A DNA stretch of 64,000 nucleotides from Tatlockia sp. (GTDB lineage Bacteria > Pseudomonadota > Gammaproteobacteria > Legionellales > Legionellaceae): NCBI GenBank assembly GCA_013697955.1, contig JACCVV010000020.1:124001-188000 (forward strand), written 5' to 3'. The position numbers and the translations under genes are program-made. Positions 57,862-64,000 of the stretch are shown piece by piece (the first letter of the stretch is position 1; the number at the start of each line of letters is the position of its first letter). The notes under the pieces are model-generated. The model was given only the letters and a program-made list of their open reading frames with translations. It searched no databases and was not told where the DNA came from.

Positions 57862-58980
57862 ATGTTAGTTGGAGTCCCAAAAGAAATTAAATCCCAGGAA
57901 AATCGGGTTGGTCTGGTACCTGGAAGCGTTAAGGAAATCATCCGTGCCGGTTCTACTGTTTTAGTTGAAAAGGGCGCAGGGCTAGGGATTGGGATTTGTG
58001 ACGACCATTATCGAGTGGCTGGGGCTGAAATTGTTAATACCGCCGATGAAATCTTTGAGCGTTCTGAGTTAATTGTTAAAGTTAAAGAACCACAGCCAAT
58101 CGAATGCCGTCGTTTGCATGAAGGACAAACATTGTTTACCTATCTGCATTTGGCCCCAGATCCACAACAAACACGCTTGCTGAAAGAATCAGGTGTAACA
58201 GCGATTGCATACGAAACCGTAACCCAAAATGATGGAGGTTTACCGCTGTTAACACCGATGTCACAAGTCGCTGGACGAATGTCTATTCAGGCTGGAGCAC
58301 ACTGTCTGGAAATGGCTCAGGGAGGTTCCGGCGTTTTATTAGGCGGCGTTCCCGGAGTTGCTCCTGCAAATGTTGTTGTCATTGGCGGGGGAGTTGTGGG
58401 TACCAATGCGGTGCGCATGGCGATGGGAATGGAAGCGCGTGTGATTGTTCTAGATAAATCCCTATCTCGACTTCGCGAACTTGATTTTCAATTTGGTTCA
58501 AAATTAAATACCATCTATGCCACAGAAGAAGCATTGGAACAATATATCGCTAGTGCTGATTTAGTGATTGGCGCTGTTCTAGTTCCTGGTGCAGCCGCAC
58601 CTAAACTGGTAACAAGAGCAATGTTAAAAACTATGCGACCTGGATCAGTTCTTGTTGATGTTGCAATTGATCAGGGCGGCTGTTTTGAAACAAGTCGTGC
58701 TACTACCCACCAGGAACCAACCTATGTTGTCGATAATGTGGTTCATTATTGTGTAGCCAATATGCCAGGAGCTGTGCCCAGGACGTCAACTTTTGCTTTA
58801 AATAATGCGACTTTGCCTTTTGTAATGAGCTTGGTAACGAAAGGAGTAAAATTAGCTTTATTGAGTGATGGTCATTTGCTAAACGGTTTGAATGTTCATA
58901 AAGGGATGATCACCTATGAAGCAGTAGCCCGCGATTTAGGCTATGAATACATTGCGGCAACTGATGCTCTAGCGAATTAA
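57862..58980 (+). CDS. ald: Alanine dehydrogenase
   Basis: Ald converts L-alanine to pyruvate and ammonia with NAD. From the ATG at 57862 (after AAGGAAA) it has 372 residues, the usual length; a TTG at 57841 is less likely. The N-terminus Val-Gly-Val-Pro-Lys-Glu-Ile-Lys, catalytic Lys in the Val-Lys-Val-Lys-Glu-Pro segment, His in Thr-Tyr-Leu-His-Leu-Ala, and the NAD loop Gly-Gly-Gly-Val-Val-Gly-Thr-Asn-Ala near residue 175 are all present. In Legionella-type metabolism amino acids are main carbon sources, so this enzyme likely feeds pyruvate. Confidence 0.95.
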   Translation: MLVGVPKEIKSQENRVGLVPGSVKEIIRAGSTVLVEKGAGLGIGICDDHYRVAGAEIVNTADEIFERSELIVKVKEPQPIECRRLHEGQTLFTYLHLAPDPQQTRLLKESGVTAIAYETVTQNDGGLPLLTPMSQVAGRMSIQAGAHCLEMAQGGSGVLLGGVPGVAPANVVVIGGGVVGTNAVRMAMGMEARVIVLDKSLSRLRELDFQFGSKLNTIYATEEALEQYIASADLVIGAVLVPGAAAPKLVTRAMLKTMRPGSVLVDVAIDQGGCFETSRATTHQEPTYVVDNVVHYCVANMPGAVPRTSTFALNNATLPFVMSLVTKGVKLALLSDGHLLNGLNVHKGMITYEAVARDLGYEYIAATDALAN

Positions 58981-58998
58981 CCTGTGAATGTCCCATTT

Positions 58999-59023
58999 TC
59001 CAGCTTTTTTCAATAAAAGCTGG
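58999..59023. terminator. Hairpin between convergent ald and mrcA
   Basis: A perfect 9-bp stem (CCAGCTTTT at 59000-59008 with AAAAGCTGG at 59015-59023) and a 6-nt loop, 20 bases after the ald stop. The stem itself is U/A-rich on one side, so it may act in both directions. Confidence 0.5.
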
Positions 59024-59115
59024 GAATATTGTCAAATAAATAAATTGAATTAAATCTTAAATCTTCACAGGGTATTTTCGTCCTGAATTTCACTCAAATA
59101 CAAATCCCTAACACC

Positions 59116-61536
59116 CTAAAACAAATTGTCCTGCTCTTGAGGAGTTGCCGATGCTACAGCTTGAGATTCTACAATTTCAACGCCCTGGTTTTCATTAGTG
59201 CTATTTGTATTTGATCTGGAAACAGAAGCTATAGTCTCGCCTGCTGGTAAATCTTGTTCGCGGAAGTATTCGATGATGGCATTCTGATTATTTGCAGCAA
59301 ATTGGCCACTAGCGGGATCGATGCGGACAGCTACTATATTAGCAGGCTGAGGAAGTTCTTGTTCAGAAGTGTTTGCCAGGGCTATTTTCATAAAATCAAT
59401 CCATAAAGGTAGAGCTAGATTCGCTGCAAATTCATGTAAAGATTGCGGGTTGTCAAAGCCCATCCAGGTGGTAACGACCAATTCTGAATTAAAGCCTGAA
59501 AACCATGCGTCAAACTGATCATTCGTAGTTCCAGTCTTACCCGCAATATCCTGGCGATTTAAAACTCTGGCTGCATGGGCTGTGCCATGCTGAATAACAT
59601 CTTTTAAAGCAGAATTCATAAGAAAAGCGACATCCTCAGGAATTACACGCGGTGCCTGGGTTGCCGGATCAACTTTAGCGGGATCACAATTTTTACAAAC
59701 TACAACAGGTTTTGCTTGAAGGAGAATCTTGCCATCGTTGTCAGTAATATGATCAATAAAGAAAGGTTCAACCTTAAATCCGCCATTTGCAAATACCGCA
59801 TAGGCCGTAGTTAATTCCAGAGGACTGACTGATAAACTACCCAAAGCAAGTGATAGTGCCTTTGGTAAGCTTGCTTTTCTGAAACCAAATCGACTTATAA
59901 AATCGATTGCATAATCAAATCCGATATCATCTAAAACACGAATGGAAACTAAATTTCGTGAATGTACTAGTGCATCTTTTAGCCGAGTAGGACCATTAAA
60001 AGTAAGGTTAACATTGTGAGGACGCCATAAACCAGCCTGACTGGGATCATCTACAACTATCGGGGCATCATTGACCAAAGTGGCTAGCGTGTAACCTTTG
60101 TTCAAAGCTGCAGCATAAATAAAAGGTTTAAAACTCGAACCAGGTTGTCTTTCAGATTGAATCGCACGGTTAAACTTGCTTTTTTGGAAATTAAATCCAC
60201 CCACTAAAGCTTCCAGAGCGCCATTATTTGGATTTAAGGCCACAAGGGCTGCCTCAACCAGAGGGATCTGGGTTAGTAGCCATAAATCTTTCTGCGACCG
60301 AAGATAAACAATATCCCCAACAGCAACAACCTGTTTTGCCTTGGATGGTGCTTTACCCATCCAGCCATTTTTTAAGGCAGGTCTAGCCCAGGACAAACCT
60401 TCCCAGGGAATGCTTACTTTTTGATTTTCATTGGTAACTGCAGTGGCTTCCTTTTCGCCAACAGTCAAAATAACTGCGGGTACAAGATCATTTACAAGAG
60501 GATAAGTAGCCAGAATTTTTTTAAAAGAAGCGGGTGGATTAGCAACTACAGCACTAATATTTGCTACTGGACCTCGGTAGCCATGACGTCGATCATAGGC
60601 AAGCAGATTGGCGGTGACAACCTGGTTTGCGGCAAGTTGCAGTGGGCCTTTTACAGTTGTATAGACCTTATACCCTTTAGTGTATGCCTTCGAGCCAAAA
60701 TGCTCGTAGAGTGATTGACGAATCATTTCCGCAACATAAGGTGCTTCAACCTGAATATTTGTACCATGGTATTTCGCTGTAATGGGCTCAGCGATAGCCT
60801 CTTTAAATTGCTCTTCGGTAATGAATTTTTCTTCCAAAAGACGCTCAAGAACATGGTCACGCCGTTTTTTCGCGGCTGCCGGGTTTGCTATAGGATTTTG
60901 TGTTGATGGAGCTTGTGGTAAGCCGGCAATCATGGCTAATTCAGCAAGGGTTAAATCTTTTATAGGCTTGCCATAATAGACCATTGCAGCAGCACCAACC
61001 CCGTAGGCGCGATTACCCAGATAAATTTTATTCAGATAAAGTTCGAGAATTTTTTCTTTACTTAATTCACGATCAATTTTAATAGCTAATAAGATTTCAT
61101 TAAATTTACGTAAAAAAGTTTTTTTGCTGCTTAAGAAAAAATTACGTGCAACCTGCATGGTGATGGTACTACCACCTTGCGACTTTGTTCTGGTTTGAAT
61201 CATACGAACAGTAGCCCGTCCTAAACCAAATATATCTACACCGGGATGCTCAAAAAATCGTTGATCCTCAGTAGCTAGAAGAGCATGCACCAACATGGGT
61301 GGAATTTGCTCATAAGTTAGGGGGATGCGTCGCTTTTCTCCATACTCCTGAATAAGTAGGCCGTCTTGAGTATAAATACGCAAGGGTACTTGCAAATGAA
61401 CTGTTTTAAGCGATTCCACACTAGGAAGCTGGCTTTCAAGATAGAGATAAAGAAGACTGGCACCAACGAATAAGAGAAAAAAAAGACTTATTAACGCCCA
61501 AAAGCCTTTGCGCCAGAAATATGCTGGTTTTTTCAT
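59116..61536 (-). CDS. mrcA: Bifunctional penicillin-binding protein 1A
   Basis: PBP1a polymerises glycan and crosslinks peptides during wall growth. The 806-residue class A PBP has an N-terminal membrane anchor (about residues 10-32). A GT51 domain follows with Ala-Thr-Glu-Asp-Gln-Arg-Phe-Phe-Glu-His-Pro-Gly near 90 and Gly-Gly-Ser-Thr-Ile-Thr-Met-Gln. Next come an OB-like insert and the transpeptidase with Ser-Ser-Phe-Lys, Ser-Arg-Asn and Lys-Thr-Gly-Thr-Thr. A low-complexity Gln/Ser/Glu tail ends it. It is divergent from pilM, the usual arrangement in gammaproteobacteria. Confidence 0.97.
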   Translation of the reverse strand: MKKPAYFWRKGFWALISLFFLLFVGASLLYLYLESQLPSVESLKTVHLQVPLRIYTQDGLLIQEYGEKRRIPLTYEQIPPMLVHALLATEDQRFFEHPGVDIFGLGRATVRMIQTRTKSQGGSTITMQVARNFFLSSKKTFLRKFNEILLAIKIDRELSKEKILELYLNKIYLGNRAYGVGAAAMVYYGKPIKDLTLAELAMIAGLPQAPSTQNPIANPAAAKKRRDHVLERLLEEKFITEEQFKEAIAEPITAKYHGTNIQVEAPYVAEMIRQSLYEHFGSKAYTKGYKVYTTVKGPLQLAANQVVTANLLAYDRRHGYRGPVANISAVVANPPASFKKILATYPLVNDLVPAVILTVGEKEATAVTNENQKVSIPWEGLSWARPALKNGWMGKAPSKAKQVVAVGDIVYLRSQKDLWLLTQIPLVEAALVALNPNNGALEALVGGFNFQKSKFNRAIQSERQPGSSFKPFIYAAALNKGYTLATLVNDAPIVVDDPSQAGLWRPHNVNLTFNGPTRLKDALVHSRNLVSIRVLDDIGFDYAIDFISRFGFRKASLPKALSLALGSLSVSPLELTTAYAVFANGGFKVEPFFIDHITDNDGKILLQAKPVVVCKNCDPAKVDPATQAPRVIPEDVAFLMNSALKDVIQHGTAHAARVLNRQDIAGKTGTTNDQFDAWFSGFNSELVVTTWMGFDNPQSLHEFAANLALPLWIDFMKIALANTSEQELPQPANIVAVRIDPASGQFAANNQNAIIEYFREQDLPAGETIASVSRSNTNSTNENQGVEIVESQAVASATPQEQDNLF

Positions 61537-61841
61537 AGAAGGGGAATTTTACAATTTAAAGACGAATAGCCGATTATAGCCTGATTTAATCGCATTTTGC
61601 GAACTATTAAACGCTAATTAGCAGCCATTGAAAGATATTCACGCCCTTTATTTCCTAGATTTTTTAAAATATTTGATTTTATTTTCCACCAAATGATATT
61701 TTTGTGAACACTTAACTTATTAAAAATAAAGAGCTTTCTTTTCTGCAAAGCTTCAGTTAAGATGTCGCCCGTTGAAAATCTTAAAACATGGAATCAAGAT
61801 TTTTAACAAAATAAGTCCAACAAATTAATGGAGAAAATAGA
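61537..61841. other. Divergent promoter region of mrcA and pilM
   Basis: About 305 AT-rich bases between divergent genes. It must hold both promoters. I cannot fix convincing -35/-10 pairs or a sigma-54 site. GGAG lies before the pilM ATG. No other feature seen. Confidence 0.45.
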
Positions 61842-62885
61842 ATGCTTAGGCAATTTAAGCCCAGGTATCGCTCATTTCTGGGCGTCGACCTTGGTTCAAC
61901 TTCTATAAAGATAGTTGAAATCTCAGGACCTAGTTCAAATTATTGTATTGAGGGATATGGTTATGACCAATTGCCTTTTAATGCTTTAGAAACTTCAAGA
62001 GAAATAGTTGTTTCCTCTATTAAAAAAATTCTTGTTAGGATCAAGGCTTCAACAAAAATTGCAGCAATCGCTGTCCCAGACTCGATTGTAATAACAAAAG
62101 CCATACAATTAGCTGACAGCTTAACTGACTTGGAAATAGAAGAGCTGATTTTTCTTGAAGCTGATAAACTCCTTGCCTATCCTCCCAATAAAATCAATGT
62201 TGATTATGTAGTCCTCGGACCTAGTAAAATATCATTCGGAATGATTGATGTATTAATTCTTGCATCGCGGGAAGATAATATTCATGCAAGGGTGGAGCTT
62301 CTTAAAGACGCTGGCCTCGACACAAGAGTTGTCGATATGGAATCCTATGCAATCGCTTCTTTCTATGAATATTCAGAAAAAGATTCATCCAAACTTTTAG
62401 CTGTTTTTGACATTGCCTATGATTCGCTTCGTTTGTTTATTCTCGAAAATAAAAAAATAATTTACACAAGAGAAGATACTTTCGACTGCCAGAAGTTGTT
62501 CATATCCATTGCCAAGCATTATAAAGTAACGATTGAGGAAGCCAGATTTCTTTTTAATCAAAAGTTGAAACCTCTTGACTACGGTTCCGAATTTTTAAAC
62601 CCGTTTTTAAAATTAACCGCAGTAGAAATTACAAGAAGCTTAAATTATTTTTTTTCAATGGCTGATAACAATTTTATTGACCGAATTATTTTATCAGGTG
62701 AGATTGTAGGGCTTTGGAATTTGCCAACATTTGTTCGGCAAGAAACTGGAGTTCAAACCTATTTTGCCAATCCTTTCAGTCGGTTACCGCTCTCAAAATC
62801 ACTAGATAGCTCTAAGGCTAAAAATTATTCATCAATATATCTACTAGCTTTGGGTCTGGCTCTAAGGTTAGCCAATGACCACTAA
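61842..62885 (+). CDS. pilM: Type IV pilus inner-membrane platform protein PilM
   Basis: PilM is the cytoplasmic, actin-like part of the type IV pilus alignment complex and binds the PilN N-terminus. The 347-residue protein has the ATP-binding start Gly-Val-Asp-Leu-Gly-Ser-Thr-Ser-Ile-Lys-Ile-Val-Glu, then Glu-Ala-Asp-Lys-Leu-Leu-Ala-Tyr-Pro, and Val-Val-Asp-Met-Glu-Ser-Tyr-Ala. It overlaps pilN by 11 bases. It opens the pilMNO(PQ) operon, used for pili, twitching and DNA uptake. Confidence 0.93.
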   Translation: MLRQFKPRYRSFLGVDLGSTSIKIVEISGPSSNYCIEGYGYDQLPFNALETSREIVVSSIKKILVRIKASTKIAAIAVPDSIVITKAIQLADSLTDLEIEELIFLEADKLLAYPPNKINVDYVVLGPSKISFGMIDVLILASREDNIHARVELLKDAGLDTRVVDMESYAIASFYEYSEKDSSKLLAVFDIAYDSLRLFILENKKIIYTREDTFDCQKLFISIAKHYKVTIEEARFLFNQKLKPLDYGSEFLNPFLKLTAVEITRSLNYFFSMADNNFIDRIILSGEIVGLWNLPTFVRQETGVQTYFANPFSRLPLSKSLDSSKAKNYSSIYLLALGLALRLANDH

Positions 62886-63432
62886 AATCAATTTATTACC
62901 TTGGCGGGAATTAAGGCGAAAAAAAGAACGCACTAAAATTATTCAATTTTCGATATCAACATCATTTATTGCTTTATTAACCTGTTTTTTAATGAATTAC
63001 ACAATTTCAATCTTGGGTAAAAGGCAAGAAAACTGTAATCAACTCTTAAGAAATGAAATTAACAAGGTCGATGCAAAGATAAGTGAGATTAATAAAATAA
63101 AAATTCAAATAAAAATTATGGCAGGAAGGATGCTTCATTTACAAGAATTACGAAATAGAGGCTTCTTAGCGGTACATCTTTTTGCTGAGCTTCCTGGATT
63201 GATACCCGAAGGGGTATATATCAATTTATTGCGTGTTTCAGGAAAAAAAATAATTCTGAGAGGGTTTTCTGAAACCAGCTTCGCTTTATCCAAATTGATG
63301 AAAAATATCGAACAGAATGCCTGGATGCAATCAGTAAAATTAATTGAGATAAAAAAAGAAAATCGTTTGGATGCGCCACACCGCTTCACTCTAAGTTTTT
63401 TTCTACAACCTAATGAGATTTTAAAGAAATGA
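62875..63432 (+). CDS. pilN: Type IV pilus assembly protein PilN
   Basis: PilN links PilM to PilO. The 185-residue protein begins with the PilM-binding motif Ile-Asn-Leu-Leu-Pro-Trp-Arg-Glu, has one membrane helix (about residues 24-45), a periplasmic coiled coil, and a small ferredoxin-like domain containing Leu-Pro-Gly-Leu-Ile-Pro-Glu-Gly-Val-Tyr. It overlaps pilO by 4 bases (ATGA). Confidence 0.93.
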   Translation: MTTKINLLPWRELRRKKERTKIIQFSISTSFIALLTCFLMNYTISILGKRQENCNQLLRNEINKVDAKISEINKIKIQIKIMAGRMLHLQELRNRGFLAVHLFAELPGLIPEGVYINLLRVSGKKIILRGFSETSFALSKLMKNIEQNAWMQSVKLIEIKKENRLDAPHRFTLSFFLQPNEILKK

Positions 63433-64000
63433 AAACTTTCAATTTAAATCAACTGGCAATAATCAACTTTGCAAGCTGGCCACCAATGCGTAAATATGTT
63501 TTGTTAACTTTATTGCCAATTTTTATAATCATTTTGAACCATGGACTCTTTTTTTATTCTGGTTTAGAGCAATATAAAATCCTGGCTGATGAAACCCTTC
63601 ATCTTAAAAAAGCCTTTGAAAAAAAACAGCAGTTATCCAATTTAGAGGCCCAACAAACACAATTAAGCCACATCAAAAAAAAATACGCTAAGAGTTTGAG
63701 CTTGCTTGTTAAAGAAAAAGAATTATCAAAGGTATTAAACAAAATATCATCGTCTGCAGCATCTTCTGATTTGCTTATAGAATTTTTAGTACCCAAATCA
63801 AGGGGTGAAGATACCTTGCAAAAAGAATCCATTATCAGGATTGAAGCTCTAGGCGACTATCATGGATTAGCAACTTTTTACTCCAAAATTACTAGTCTTA
63901 GCAAGCTGATAACTTTTGATAATTTTGAGATTCAAACGGAAATTATTAACAATAAAATTAATCCTTTATTGCGAATGAAAATTTCTGCAAATATCCATCG
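63429..64000 (+). CDS. pilO: Type IV pilus assembly protein PilO (3' end cut by window)
   Basis: The frame runs open from the ATG at 63429 to the window edge, giving about 190 residues without a stop. A cytoplasmic N-terminus with Ala-Ser-Trp-Pro-Pro leads to one membrane helix (about residues 23-42), then a Lys/Glu/Gln-rich coiled coil, then the start of the ferredoxin-like domain with Gly-Asp-Tyr-His-Gly-Leu-Ala-Thr-Phe, a PilO hallmark. The layout and the pilM-pilN-pilO order make the identity firm. Confidence 0.9.
   Translation, partial: MKTFNLNQLAIINFASWPPMRKYVLLTLLPIFIIILNHGLFFYSGLEQYKILADETLHLKKAFEKKQQLSNLEAQQTQLSHIKKKYAKSLSLLVKEKELSKVLNKISSSAASSDLLIEFLVPKSRGEDTLQKESIIRIEALGDYHGLATFYSKITSLSKLITFDNFEIQTEIINNKINPLLRMKISANIH

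Overview
The window (64 kb, roughly 40% G+C by eye) reads as a gammaproteobacterial chromosome, and I infer the genus Legionella or a close relative. Reasons: the core-gene set and order (ftsK-lolA-rarA, mraZ-rsmH-ftsL-ftsI-murE, etfBA-ald, mrcA/pilMNO); class Ia nrdAB under NrdR boxes; a short fis gene; and large, lineage-specific proteins inserted between housekeeping genes. Three of these proteins are preceded by tandem CTTAAT elements like the PmrA boxes that control Dot/Icm effectors in Legionella. Species cannot be decided from the sequence alone. I saw no tRNA or rRNA gene, IS element, prophage or CRISPR array; the only RNA gene is rnpB.

Layout. 1-5.9 kb: an exported protein fragment, a Pmp3-like peptide, nrdB-nrdA with a promoter covered by two NrdR boxes, and a DUF2233 protein. 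5.9-15.6 kb: pmbA, infA, a Fic-like gene with a damaged active site overlapping aat, trxB, then ftsK-lolA-rarA and a DedA protein. 15.8-24.8 kb: a TPR protein, a FleR-like sigma-54 activator, yhdP, a small membrane protein and mpl. 24.9-36.6 kb is the accessory-rich part. It holds an 820-aa protein with an NAPE-PLD-like metallo-beta-lactamase domain, a 725-aa protein with a hydrophobic hairpin, and a 539-aa helical protein, each with the same upstream promoter geometry. Between them sit waaC, clpB and a SppA-like peptidase. 36.7-41.1 kb: an EamA transporter, suhB, and a coupled trmJ-iscS-iscU-like-iscA operon whose scaffold protein lacks all three cluster-binding cysteines. 41.6-48.5 kb: fis, rnpB, coaX and the first part of the division/cell-wall cluster, ending at murE. 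48.5-56.1 kb: pdxB, an M50 protease, then an envelope set (ArnT-like transferase, PAP2 phosphatase, GT2, LAB_N protein, ugd, galU). 56.1-64 kb: etfBA, ald, mrcA, and the start of pilMNO, cut by the window edge.

Working together: nrdAB, trxB and iron-sulfur genes support deoxynucleotide synthesis and redox. mpl, mraZ-murE, ftsK, mrcA and coaX serve wall synthesis, division and cofactor supply. waaC, the ArnT/PAP2/GT2 set, ugd and galU shape lipopolysaccharide. The PmrA-box-like promoters and the lipid A-type cluster would both fit a PmrAB-linked lifestyle inside host cells, but that link is inference. The most unusual items are the cysteine-free IscU homologue, the trio of identically built effector-type promoters, the NAPE-PLD-like protein and the His-to-Tyr Fic protein.
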